The notes below the pieces were generated by a model. That model was not told where the DNA came from, did no database searches, and saw only the letters and a program-made list of their open reading frames with translations. A program made the position numbers and the translations under genes. From contig NZ_QLSU01000001.1 of assembly GCF_003268775.1 (NCBI RefSeq), positions 186,001-250,000 of the forward strand: a stretch of DNA of 64,000 nt. The letters are read 5' to 3'. Shown piece by piece: positions 16,764 through 24,953 of this stretch. Positions within the stretch are counted from its first letter, which is position 1; each line of letters opens with the position of its first letter. The DNA comes from Paraburkholderia unamae (lineage in GTDB: Bacteria; Pseudomonadota; Gammaproteobacteria; Burkholderiales; Burkholderiaceae).

Positions 16764-17409
16764 CGCCGGCCCGCGTCTCGCGCCGGCCGAGCGCGAGGCA
16801 CCCGACGCTGCGGACGTGAGCGCCCTGCTCGACGCCTGGCGCGCACGCGGCGCCGACCGGCTCGATCCGGTGCGTTTCCACTTGATCGAGGCGCTGGAGC
16901 GCCGCCGTGCCGCGCATGCGGGCGAAGCGCGGCGCCTCATCGATGCGCGTCTCGCGCAACGGCTCGACGCGTTTGCCCGCGACCTTGCGCGCGATGTGAC
17001 GCCGGTATTCGGCGACGAAGCGCGTCGCAGCGCGCTTGGCAGCCTTGTCGATTCGATCCCGCGCGCGGAGCCTGTGCACACCCCGTCACGCGTGAGGCAT
17101 GAACCGGACCCGGAGCTGGTCGACTATTTCCGGAAAACCTGGTCGCGCGTGCGCACCGAAAAGCAATTGCGCCAGTCGCTGGACCAGGTGCCCAGAAACG
17201 CCGGGCCGCTCAATTCGAGCAGCCTCGTGCATCGCGCGCTTTCGCTCATGCGCGAGGTGTCGCCGGGGTATCTCCAGCACTTCCTCGCGTATGCCGATGC
17301 GCTTTCGTGGGTCGAGCAGTTGAATGCGAGCGTTGGAACGACGGCGCCGGTGAAGGAAGCGCCGAAGGCGGCGGGCGGGAAGAAAGGGACGCGCGGAAAG
17401 GGGCGATAG
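16753..17409 (+). CDS. DUF2894 family protein, last gene of the motor-like operon
   Basis: Protein of 218 residues without membrane segments. The N-terminal half has helical Arg-rich segments (HLIEALERRRAAHAGEARRL). The central part has a conserved-looking block (ELVDYFRKTWSRVRTEKQLR, then SSSLVHRALSLMREVSPGYL). The C-terminus is a basic Lys/Gly tail (KKGTRGKGR). It fits DUF2894, found with DUF802 and DUF3348 in Burkholderiales. The start overlaps the end of the OmpA gene by 11 bases. Likely a cytoplasmic partner of the DUF802 tail or of nucleic acid; that is a guess from charge and position. Confidence 0.78.
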   Translation: MANDAGPRLAPAEREAPDAADVSALLDAWRARGADRLDPVRFHLIEALERRRAAHAGEARRLIDARLAQRLDAFARDLARDVTPVFGDEARRSALGSLVDSIPRAEPVHTPSRVRHEPDPELVDYFRKTWSRVRTEKQLRQSLDQVPRNAGPLNSSSLVHRALSLMREVSPGYLQHFLAYADALSWVEQLNASVGTTAPVKEAPKAAGGKKGTRGKGR

Positions 17410-17468
17410 GCGCTGCGGGGCCTTGATCGACGACCACGAACGCGCGGTCGCCGACGAACCCCCGCCCC

Positions 17469-18626
17469 TCACCCCGCCTGACGCCTTTCCCGCACCGCCT
17501 GCGCCAGAGCGTCGAGCACCGGCTCCGTCTGCGCCCAGCTAATGCACGCGTCGGTAATCGACACGCCGCGCTTGAGCGGCACGCCGGGCTTCAGGTCCTG
17601 GCGGCCTTCTTCGAGATGGCTCTCGATCATCACGCCCACAATGCGCTTGTCGCCGCCCGCCAGTTGCTCGCCGATATCGCGCGCCACGTCGATCTGGCGC
17701 TGATGCGCCTTGTTCGAATTCGCATGCGAGCAGTCGATCATGACCTGCTCGCGCAGCCCGGCCTTTGCCAGCGACGCGCAGCACGCCGCCACGGAAGCCG
17801 CGTCGTAGTTCGGCCCGCTCTTGCCGCCGCGCAGGATCACGTGGCAGTCGTCGTTGCCGCGCGTTTCGAAAATCGCGGCCATGCCCATCTTCGTCATGCC
17901 CATGAACGCGTGGCTCGCGCGCGCCGCGACAATGGCGTCGGCGGCCACCTGCACGCCGCCGTCGGTGCCGTTCTTGAAGCCGATCGGGCACGACAGGCCC
18001 GAAGCGAGTTGCCGATGGCTCTGGCTTTCGGTCGTGCGCGCGCCGATCGCGCCCCACGCCACGAGGTCGGCGATGTATTGCGGGCTCAGCAAGTCGAGGA
18101 ATTCGGTGCCCGTGGGCAGGCCGAGCGCGTTGATGTCGAGCAGCAACTGACGCGCCGCGCGCAAGCCTTCGTTGATACGGAAGCTGCCGTCCAGACGCGG
18201 GTCGTTGATATAGCCCTTCCAGCCCACCGTCGTGCGCGGCTTCTCGAAGTACACGCGCATGACGATCAGCAGATCGTCCCTGATTGTGTCGGCCTTCGCC
18301 TTGAGGAGCTTCGCGTATTCGATCGCCTGATCGTGGTCGTGAATCGAGCACGGGCCCACCACCACCACCAGCCGGTCGTCGCGCTGTGCGAGCACCTCGG
18401 CAATCTCGCCGCGGCTCGATTCGACGAGCGATTGCGTTTCCTGCGGCGTCGGCAGTTCGTCGAGCAGCAGCGCGGGCGAGATGAGCGGTCGCACGGCGCC
18501 AATGCGCACGTCGTCGATGCGGGTCGTGTCCTGGGTGGCGTCGGCCACGCCGACTTCCTGGTCGTGCTGCGGATTGTCGATACGGCTCAAGATGTTCTCC
18601 GTCTGCGCATTTGACACGCGCACCAT
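17469..18626 (-). CDS. aroG: 3-deoxy-7-phosphoheptulonate (DAHP) synthase, class I
   Basis: First enzyme of the shikimate pathway, joining phosphoenolpyruvate and erythrose 4-phosphate. The protein has 385 residues. AroG-type signatures: DDVRIGAVRPLISPALLLDE near the N-terminus, VVVGPCSIHDHDQAIEYAK, GTEFLDLLSPQYIADLVAWG, GARTTESQSHRQLASGLS, GFKNGTDG and DCSHANSNK. The N-terminus is some 30 residues longer than in E. coli AroG, and no good ribosome-binding site precedes ATG 18626, so the true start could be internal. Which of the three feedback types it is (Phe, Tyr or Trp) cannot be told by eye. It converges with the DUF2894 gene across 59 bases. Confidence 0.9.
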   Translation of the reverse strand: MVRVSNAQTENILSRIDNPQHDQEVGVADATQDTTRIDDVRIGAVRPLISPALLLDELPTPQETQSLVESSRGEIAEVLAQRDDRLVVVVGPCSIHDHDQAIEYAKLLKAKADTIRDDLLIVMRVYFEKPRTTVGWKGYINDPRLDGSFRINEGLRAARQLLLDINALGLPTGTEFLDLLSPQYIADLVAWGAIGARTTESQSHRQLASGLSCPIGFKNGTDGGVQVAADAIVAARASHAFMGMTKMGMAAIFETRGNDDCHVILRGGKSGPNYDAASVAACCASLAKAGLREQVMIDCSHANSNKAHQRQIDVARDIGEQLAGGDKRIVGVMIESHLEEGRQDLKPGVPLKRGVSITDACISWAQTEPVLDALAQAVRERRQAG

Positions 18627-18676
18627 GCATGTGTGGGGGATGAATGCGCGATTATCGCATCCGGCGGCGGCGCGCC

Positions 18677-18709
18677 AAACAAAACGAGGCGGCCCGAAGA
18701 CCGCCTCGC
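18677..18709 (-). terminator. terminator after the sterol desaturase gene
   Basis: CGAGGCGG at 18685-18692 and CCGCCTCG at 18701-18708 form an eight-base-pair stem with an eight-base loop. On the minus strand it is followed by TTTTGTTTGG. It lies about 45 bases beyond the desaturase stop and just upstream of the DAHP synthase gene. Confidence 0.75.
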
Positions 18710-18753
18710 TCAAGGGCCTGCAACGTGCGCCATGAAGATCGGCGCCGTGAAGA

Positions 18754-19761
18754 TCAGCGCGCAGCGCCCCCCATCGGATAGCCCTTGCCCGCCAGCCGCC
18801 GCGCAATGCGCACGAGCGCGAGCCACTGTTGCGCGAGCAGGCCTTCGCCGTAGTTCACGCCCCGGCCGTGCGGCGCGGGCAACTGGTCGCGAATGCCGGT
18901 GGGCTCGTGTTCCTTGTTCCACGAAGCCGTGCGGAACATCATGTCCCACCACGGGAACAGCACGCCGAAGTTGCAACCGTAGCGCGTGCCTTCGTGGCCA
19001 TAACCGATCGCATGATGGCGGCGATGAAACGCCGGGCTCACCGCAATGCGTTCGAGCAGCCAGCCGAACTCCAGCCGCGCGTTCACGTGCTGCACGCTCT
19101 GCATGAAGTTGCTCACGGCCACGAGCACGACGAACTGCGCGGGCTGCACGCCGATGAAAAGCGAAATGGCGGCAAAAAACGCGGCCTGCAAGATGTCGTC
19201 GAGAAAATGATTGCGATCGTCGCACCACAGCGACATCTGCTGCTGGCTGTGATGCACGGCGTGCAATTCCCACCACACGCCGAAGCGATGCTGCCAGCGG
19301 TGATACCAGTAGCCCGCGAAGTCGAGCGCGATCAGATAGATCAGGAACGACACGAGCGGCCTGTCGGTCACGCCGGGCCAAAGGCTGTCGACCTCGATGT
19401 TCGGGATGTTGTGGATCGCCATCAGGCTCTGCCAGTGATTGAACAATGGCGTGAGCAGGAAGAAGAACGCGATGTTGATGATGCCGAGCTTCGCGATCCA
19501 CGTGTACCAGATGTCGGCGCGCAGCGCCTTGCGATCGCCCCATTGCTCAGCGGGGCGCAGCGCTTCGAGCGGACGCAGGATCACATACATCGCGACGATC
19601 TCCAGCACGCCCACGATCACCCAGTAGAGCGCGTCGTAGGTGTCTTCGTCGTAGCCCATCAGGCCGACCTTGTAGAAGATCGGCTGCACCACGTCCACGT
19701 AGACCAGCGTCTGGAGCCACGAAACGAGGTTGTCGGCCTGCGAAATCAACGTATCGATCAT
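18754..19761 (-). CDS. sterol desaturase/fatty acid hydroxylase superfamily protein
   Basis: Membrane di-iron oxygenase of 335 residues. Several hydrophobic segments surround the His clusters of the superfamily: HRWQH, HAVHHSQQQM, NARLEF and HRRHHAIG, followed by NFGVLFPWWDMMFRTA. Such enzymes hydroxylate or desaturate lipids (sterols, carotenoids, fatty acids, alkylglycerols); the substrate here is not evident. It starts 13 bases after the stop of the upstream beta-propeller gene and is followed by a clear terminator, so the two form an operon. The fold and metal ligands are plain in the sequence; the reaction is not. Confidence 0.87.
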   Translation of the reverse strand: MIDTLISQADNLVSWLQTLVYVDVVQPIFYKVGLMGYDEDTYDALYWVIVGVLEIVAMYVILRPLEALRPAEQWGDRKALRADIWYTWIAKLGIINIAFFFLLTPLFNHWQSLMAIHNIPNIEVDSLWPGVTDRPLVSFLIYLIALDFAGYWYHRWQHRFGVWWELHAVHHSQQQMSLWCDDRNHFLDDILQAAFFAAISLFIGVQPAQFVVLVAVSNFMQSVQHVNARLEFGWLLERIAVSPAFHRRHHAIGYGHEGTRYGCNFGVLFPWWDMMFRTASWNKEHEPTGIRDQLPAPHGRGVNYGEGLLAQQWLALVRIARRLAGKGYPMGGAAR

Positions 19762-19774
19762 CGGGACTCCTGGA

Positions 19775-20761
19775 TCAATCCGGGTTCGGCGCGTACACGG
19801 GCGCGCGATTCGCGAAGTAGATGCCGTGCGGCGAGCGGCCCACCGCGATGGTGTCGATCAACTGGCGCGTGTTCAGGTCGATGATGCCCACGTGCTTCGC
19901 GAAGCGGAACGTGACCCACAGGTAGCGCTTGTCGGCGGAAAGCTCCATGTCGTCGGGGCCCGGACGCAGGCCCGTGATGTCGCCGACCTTGGTAAGCGTC
20001 GTGTAATCGATGATGCTGATCGTGCTCTCCACGCGGTTCGAGACGACCACATGTTTGCCATCGTCCAGATTGCGGAAGTTATGCGCGCCGCGGCCGGTCT
20101 GGATCTTTTTCACGAGCGTGCGGTTGTGCCAGTCCACCACGGCCACATTGTCCTCGCCCGTCATGCCGATCAGCAGGTATTTGTCGCCGGGCGTCATCCA
20201 CAGGCCCGCGGGCGTGCTGCCCACGTGGAGCTTCCAGAGCACTGTTTGCGTGGGTAGATCGATCGCGGCCACTTCGCCCGTGTCCTGGAGCGTCACGAAC
20301 GCGGTCTTGTTGTCCGAGGCGAACGTGATGTGGCTCGGCGTTTTTGCCAGCGGAATACGCTTGGCGATCGTGAGGTTCTGGCCGTCGTAGCGATAGATGT
20401 CCACGCGGTCGAGCCGCAGGCCCGCCGTCACGAACCATTGATGGTCGGGCGAGAAGCCGAGCTGATACGGGTCTTCGATGCCTTCCAGGCGATGCTGGAT
20501 CTGTCCCGTATGCGGATCGAGGAACAGCAGGTCGTTCGACACCGAATCGGCGACGATGAGCGACTTGCCGTCGGGCGTGATCATCAGATGGTGCGGTTCC
20601 TTGCCGGTGGGCTCGGTGCCGACCACGGTGCGGCTCGCTTCGTCGATGAGCGAGAGCTTCGCCTCGCCCGAGTCGAGCACGATGACCTTGTCGTCGGCGT
20701 GGGCGAGCGCGCCCCATGCGAGGCCGCCCATCAGCAGCGCGGCTGCGAGCGGTTTTTTCAT
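19775..20761 (-). CDS. exported YVTN-type beta-propeller protein (YncE-like)
   Basis: Secreted protein of 328 residues with a signal peptide (MKKPLAAALLMGGLAWGALA, cleavage after HADD region). The mature part is a seven-bladed propeller of about 40-residue repeats, for example EPHHLMITPDGKSLIVADSV, GDKYLLIGMTGEDNVAVVD and ADKRYLWVTFRFAKHVGIID. Related to E. coli YncE and the YVTN surface-antigen family, which bind ligands rather than catalyse. Start taken at ATG 20761, since the frame is open 13 codons further but the signal peptide begins here. Cotranscribed with the desaturase. Partner and ligand unknown. Confidence 0.83.
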   Translation of the reverse strand: MKKPLAAALLMGGLAWGALAHADDKVIVLDSGEAKLSLIDEASRTVVGTEPTGKEPHHLMITPDGKSLIVADSVSNDLLFLDPHTGQIQHRLEGIEDPYQLGFSPDHQWFVTAGLRLDRVDIYRYDGQNLTIAKRIPLAKTPSHITFASDNKTAFVTLQDTGEVAAIDLPTQTVLWKLHVGSTPAGLWMTPGDKYLLIGMTGEDNVAVVDWHNRTLVKKIQTGRGAHNFRNLDDGKHVVVSNRVESTISIIDYTTLTKVGDITGLRPGPDDMELSADKRYLWVTFRFAKHVGIIDLNTRQLIDTIAVGRSPHGIYFANRAPVYAPNPD

Positions 20762-20998
20762 GTGAACCGGTGTAAACGAAAAGATCGGGAATTCAGGCAT
20801 TTCGTAAGGGAATGAGAGCAGCGAAGGCGCGCCGCGCCGGTTTGTGCTGAGATAGCGCCAAGGCAGGCGCGCGGATTGCCTGCTTAACGCATGAGGGCCC
20901 GATTTCGATGACGCCTATCCACCGTATTTGCGAAGGCTCGATGCGCGCATCATCGCTGCGGGCTGCGCGTACAGACCCTGAGTCGCGAGAGAAGTTGC

Positions 20999-22324
20999 AT
21001 GGATCGTCGCGCCCGCGATGACCGCGCCGATCGCGCGCCCGACGGCCTCACGCGCAGTACGGCCGCCGCAGTGCGCGAAGCGCTCGAAGGACGCCGCCGC
21101 GGCATCGCCCTTCTGCTGCCGCTCGCCGGCCCGGCCGTGGTCGTCTCCGTCGCCTATATCGATCCCGGCAACTTCGCGACCAACATTCAGGCCGGCGCGC
21201 GTTACGGCTATGCGCTCCTGTGGGTCGTGCTGCTCGCCAACGTGATCGCCATGCTGTTTCAGGGGCTTTCCGCGAAGCTCGGCATCGCCACGGGCCGCAA
21301 TCTCGCGGAGCTGTGCCGCGACAACCTGCCCGCGCCGCTCGTGTGGCTCATGTGGATCGTAAGCGAGATCGCGGCGATGGCCACCGATCTCGCCGAATTC
21401 CTCGGCGGCGCCATCGGCCTCGCGCTGCTCTTTCATTTGCCGCTGCTCGCGGGCATGGCCGTCACGGCCGTCGTGACGTATGCGCTGCTATTTCTGGAGC
21501 GCGCGGGCTTTCGTCCGCTCGAACTTGTGATCGGCGCGCTCGTGGGCGTGATCGGCATCTGCTACGTGCTGGAGCTTTTCATCGCGCCCGTCGAGTGGCC
21601 GAGCCTCTTGCGCCATCTCGCCACGCCGCGCCTGCCCGATGCGCAGGCCGTGACGATCGCGGTGGGCATCATCGGCGCAACCGTCATGCCGCATGCGCTC
21701 TTCCTGCACTCGGGGCTCACCCAGGCGCGCGTGCTCGCGCGCAACGCCACCGAACGCGCGCGTCTCGTCAGGTTTTCAAACATCGAAGTCGTGGTTGCGC
21801 TCTCCCTTGCCGGGCTCATCAACATGGCGATGGTGATCACGGCCTCGGGCGCGTTCCACCAGGGCTATGCCGACGTGGCCGAGATCGAGACCGCCTATCG
21901 CACGCTCGCGCCGCTGCTGGGCGCGGCGGCGGCCAGCATCTTTCTCGTGTCGCTGATCGCGTCGGGCATTTCGAGCTCGGTGGTCGGCACGCTCGCGAGT
22001 CAGATGATCATGCAGGGCTTCGTGAATTTTCGCGTGCCGTTGTGGCTGCGCCGCGCCATCACAATGGTGCCGAGCTTCGTCGTGGTGGCGCTGGGCGTGA
22101 ACGCCACCGAGGCGCTCGTCATGAGCCAGGTCGTGTTGAGCCTGGCGCTGCCGTTCCCGATGGCGGCGCTCGTCTGGTTCACCTGCCGCGCCGACGTGAT
22201 GGGGCAACATCGCAACCGCGCGATCACGGCGATCGGCGCCGTGGCGGGCGCGGCCGCGGTGCTCGCGCTCAATGTCGTGCTGCTGCTGGAGACCTTCGGC
22301 GTGGCGGTGCCGGGGCTCGCTTGA
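20999..22324 (+). CDS. mntH: Nramp-family divalent metal transporter
   Basis: Proton-coupled Mn2+/Fe2+ importer of the inner membrane, 441 residues with about 11 membrane helices. The metal site is visible: DPGN at residues 55-58 in TM1 (VAYIDPGNFATN) and MPH at 230-232 in TM6 (GATVMPHALFLHS). Start ATG 20999 has AGAGAAG upstream. The 237 bases between it and the divergent beta-propeller gene contain a short GCAGGC/GCCTGC hairpin but no recognisable manganese riboswitch. The symbol is given by family; some Nramp relatives in this clade prefer other divalent metals. Confidence 0.87.
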   Translation: MDRRARDDRADRAPDGLTRSTAAAVREALEGRRRGIALLLPLAGPAVVVSVAYIDPGNFATNIQAGARYGYALLWVVLLANVIAMLFQGLSAKLGIATGRNLAELCRDNLPAPLVWLMWIVSEIAAMATDLAEFLGGAIGLALLFHLPLLAGMAVTAVVTYALLFLERAGFRPLELVIGALVGVIGICYVLELFIAPVEWPSLLRHLATPRLPDAQAVTIAVGIIGATVMPHALFLHSGLTQARVLARNATERARLVRFSNIEVVVALSLAGLINMAMVITASGAFHQGYADVAEIETAYRTLAPLLGAAAASIFLVSLIASGISSSVVGTLASQMIMQGFVNFRVPLWLRRAITMVPSFVVVALGVNATEALVMSQVVLSLALPFPMAALVWFTCRADVMGQHRNRAITAIGAVAGAAAVLALNVVLLLETFGVAVPGLA

Positions 22325-22592
22325 AGCCGATTAAACGTCAGGCGAATGTGGCAGGCGAATAAAGGACAAAGTCTGCATGAACGGCCGGTCGGTTTATCGC
22401 GGCGTGAGTCTCGCGCGACGCCCCCTTCTCGCCACGCGTGCAAACTCGCGCGAAACCATGCACCATTAGCGTTTTCGCCGCGCCCCGTTCAACGCCGGGG
22501 GCGCGGGTTTTGCAACCGCGCGCGCGAGCACGCGAGGTCCTGCCCCAAAGCTGACCGAGTGTGACCCGAGCGCGCGCCATCTCCGACCTGCC

Positions 22593-24068
22593 ATGACGAA
22601 TCAGCCTGCCCAAGCCTTGCCCGAACAGCCCGTCGACATGATCATTTTCGGCGGCGGAGGCGACCTGGCCGCGCGCAAACTGCTGCCCGCGCTCTACATG
22701 GCGCACCTGCACGGCAACCTGCCGCCCGAAACGCGCATCATCGCCGTGGGCCGCAAGAACTGGACGATCGACGACTATCGCAAGTTCATGGAGGAGCAGT
22801 CGCGTCCGTTCATCGACGCGAAAGCTTTCGACGCGCAAGCCTGGGACCGCTATCTGAACCTGTTCCAGTACGTGATCATCGACGTCAACGATTCCGCCAG
22901 TTACGCGAACCTGAAGGCGGCGTCGCGCGAGCATGCGCTGCGCGTGTTCTATCTCTCCACGTCGCCGGAACTGTTCACGACGATTTGCGACAACCTCACG
23001 GCAGGCGGCCTGATCGACAGCAGCTCGCGCGTGGTGCTCGAAAAGCCGCTCGGCCACGATCTCGCCTCGGCGCAGGAGATCAACGAGTCGGTGGGCCGCC
23101 ATTTCGCGGAATCGCAGATCTACCGCATCGACCACTATCTGGGCAAGGAAACGGTGCAGAACCTGATGGTGCTGCGCTTCGGCAACCCGATCTTCGGGCC
23201 GCTGTGGCAGGCGCCGTACATCCGCAGCGTGCAGATCACGGTCGCGGAAACGGTGGGCGTGGGCAGCCGCGCGGGCTTCTACGACCACACGGGCGCGCTG
23301 CGCGACATGGTGCAGAACCACCTGCTGCAACTGCTGTGCATCGTGGCGATGGAGCCGCCCGTCTCGCTCGACCCCGACGCCGTGCGCGACGAAAAGCTCA
23401 AGGTCCTGCGCTCGCTGCGCCCCATGTCGCTCGCCGACATCGCACGCGACACCGTGCGCGGCCAGTATGCGGCGGGCGCGGTGGACGGCCAGCCGGTGAA
23501 GGGCTATCTGGAAGAAGACAACGTACCGCCCGACAGCAAGGCGGAAACGTTCGTGGCGCTGCGCGCGCACATCAACAACTGGCGCTGGGCCAATGTGCCG
23601 TTCTTCCTGCGCACGGGCAAGCGCCTGCAAAAGCGCCAGTCGGAAATCGTGATCGAATTCGCGGACCTGCCGTTCTCGATCTTCCCGAGCGGGCCGCGCC
23701 ATTACGGCAACCGTCTCGTGATCCAGCTTCAGCCGGAAGAGTCGATCCAGTTGCAGATGCTCGCGAAGGAACCGGGCAGCGGCATGAACATGCTGCCCGT
23801 GAGCCTGAACCTCGACTTGCAGCAGGCCATTCCCGAGCGCCGCGCGGAAGCCTACGAGCGCTTGCTGATCGACGTGATTCGCGGCCGCCTCACGCACTTC
23901 ATGCGCCGCGACGAACTGGAAGCCGCATGGACGTGGGTCGAACCGATCCTGAACGGCTGGAAGGAGCTGAACGACCGCCCGCGCAATTACACGGCGGGCA
24001 CGTTCGGGCCGGCGGCGTCTTCGGCGCTGCTCGCGCGCGAAAACATGTCGTGGGCCGAGGAGATGTGA
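22593..24068 (+). CDS. zwf: glucose-6-phosphate 1-dehydrogenase
   Basis: Oxidises glucose 6-phosphate to 6-phosphogluconolactone with NADP+/NAD+, feeding the Entner-Doudoroff and pentose-phosphate pathways. The protein has 491 residues, standard for the family. Signatures: the nucleotide-binding GGGGDLAARKLLPALY, EKPLGHDL, and the active-site RIDHYLGKETVQNLM with the catalytic His-Tyr-Lys region. No pgl, edd or hexR gene is adjacent, so it stands alone here. About 270 bases upstream hold no recognisable gene. Confidence 0.95.
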   Translation: MTNQPAQALPEQPVDMIIFGGGGDLAARKLLPALYMAHLHGNLPPETRIIAVGRKNWTIDDYRKFMEEQSRPFIDAKAFDAQAWDRYLNLFQYVIIDVNDSASYANLKAASREHALRVFYLSTSPELFTTICDNLTAGGLIDSSSRVVLEKPLGHDLASAQEINESVGRHFAESQIYRIDHYLGKETVQNLMVLRFGNPIFGPLWQAPYIRSVQITVAETVGVGSRAGFYDHTGALRDMVQNHLLQLLCIVAMEPPVSLDPDAVRDEKLKVLRSLRPMSLADIARDTVRGQYAAGAVDGQPVKGYLEEDNVPPDSKAETFVALRAHINNWRWANVPFFLRTGKRLQKRQSEIVIEFADLPFSIFPSGPRHYGNRLVIQLQPEESIQLQMLAKEPGSGMNMLPVSLNLDLQQAIPERRAEAYERLLIDVIRGRLTHFMRRDELEAAWTWVEPILNGWKELNDRPRNYTAGTFGPAASSALLARENMSWAEEM

Positions 24069-24111
24069 CGTGAAAAACCGGTGAGAGCCGGTGAGAACCC
24101 GGTGAATGACC

Positions 24112-24142
24112 GCGAGCGCCGCGCATCGTGCGTGGCGCTCGC
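24112..24142. terminator. hairpin downstream of zwf
   Basis: GCGAGCGCC at 24112-24120 pairs with GGCGCTCGC at 24134-24142. No T-run follows, so it may stop transcription only weakly or in both directions between zwf and the convergent small ORF. Just before it, CCGGTGAGA-type decamers occur in tandem at 24078-24106. Confidence 0.35.
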
Positions 24143-24166
24143 AGAACTATGCCAGGCGCAGCGTAG

Positions 24167-24313
24167 CTAATCGCCCGAACCGGGACGAAAGAGATCGAAA
24201 CCGGCGAATACGATCACACCGCTTAGCGCCATCAACGGCACCGAATGGCGCCCGAGAACCAGAACAACGGCCGCAAGCCACGTCGAAATACAAAAAGCGC
24301 CGATGCGCCGCAT
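24167..24313 (-). CDS. small predicted membrane protein, 48 residues
   Basis: A short open frame with GGGAG placed eight bases before ATG 24313 and a TAG stop at 24167-24169. The product begins MRRIGAFCISTWLAAVVLVL and contains two hydrophobic stretches (about 5-20 and 26-40) separated by GRHS, ending FRPGSGD. It lies 65 bases downstream of the marR gene on the same strand and could be its operon partner. I do not recognise the family. Support is the ribosome-binding site, hydrophobic pattern and lack of any other gene here. Confidence 0.5.
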   Translation of the reverse strand: MRRIGAFCISTWLAAVVLVLGRHSVPLMALSGVIVFAGFDLFRPGSGD

Positions 24314-24378
24314 GATGAAACTCCCTACTCTTTAATGCCCTTCTGATGCGTTGCCGCGCATACCGCGTGCCGCACCTT

Positions 24379-24795
24379 TCAGCCCAACGTCGCGCGCGCG
24401 GTGCGCAGCCGCGAGACGGTATCGACGAATGCCTCGCCGCCCAGCGTGCGCTTGATGCGGCTCGTCACGGTCGCACTCGCGGCGTCGAGCGCCACGCGAA
24501 TGGCAACAGCCCGCGCCGTGGGCACGATCGCCACCTCGCGCCCGTCGTCTTCGGTGCGGCGGCGCTCGACATAGCCGCGCGCCTCCAGACCGTCGAGCAC
24601 GCGCGTGGCCGTGGGCCGTGCGATGGCAAGCAGTTCCGCCAGCTCGCGTTGCAACGAACCGGGCCGCTCCAGCACGGCGCGCAGCATGAAACCCTGTGGC
24701 GGCGTGAGCTCGAAGCCCTCGAACGCTTCGGTCCATTCACGCTCCAGGCGCCGCGCGAGCGCCGTGGTGTTGAAGTAAAGGCAATGGTCGAACAT
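24379..24795 (-). CDS. MarR-family transcriptional regulator
   Basis: Winged-helix repressor of 138 residues. LQRELAELLAIARPTATRVL is the helix-turn-helix and RRRTEDDGREVAIVP is the wing with the conserved D-x-R turn. Such proteins respond to small phenolics, oxidants or drugs. It is divergent from the zinc alcohol dehydrogenase at 24954, with 158 bases between, so that gene is a likely target. A partial dyad around ACGGATATCGT lies just upstream of its start, near 24807. Confidence 0.85.
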   Translation of the reverse strand: MFDHCLYFNTTALARRLEREWTEAFEGFELTPPQGFMLRAVLERPGSLQRELAELLAIARPTATRVLDGLEARGYVERRRTEDDGREVAIVPTARAVAIRVALDAASATVTSRIKRTLGGEAFVDTVSRLRTARATLG

Positions 24796-24953
24796 GCCTG
24801 AAGCATATACGGATATCGTTAGCTATGCACCGATCTCCACAACCGGCACGCGGGGCAAAAATCGAACGATCGGCCGAATTTAGGTCGCATCCGTTATGAT
24901 GCGAAAGGATCGTCATCGCCTGGCCGTCGTCCATCACATTCACGGAGACATCG

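Noticed and set aside
12174..17409. A complete Zorya defence system
   Set aside because: The MotA- and MotB-like pair is present in type, but no ZorC, ZorD helicase or ZorE nuclease is encoded nearby; the partners are DUF3348 and DUF2894.
20762..20998. Manganese (yybP-ykoY) riboswitch before mntH
   Set aside because: Only a short GCAGGC/GCCTGC hairpin was found; the conserved loop sequences of that riboswitch were not seen.
22338..23897. A 519-codon open frame antisense to zwf
   Set aside because: Same cause as above; the plus-strand zwf has all catalytic motifs and the antisense product is low complexity.
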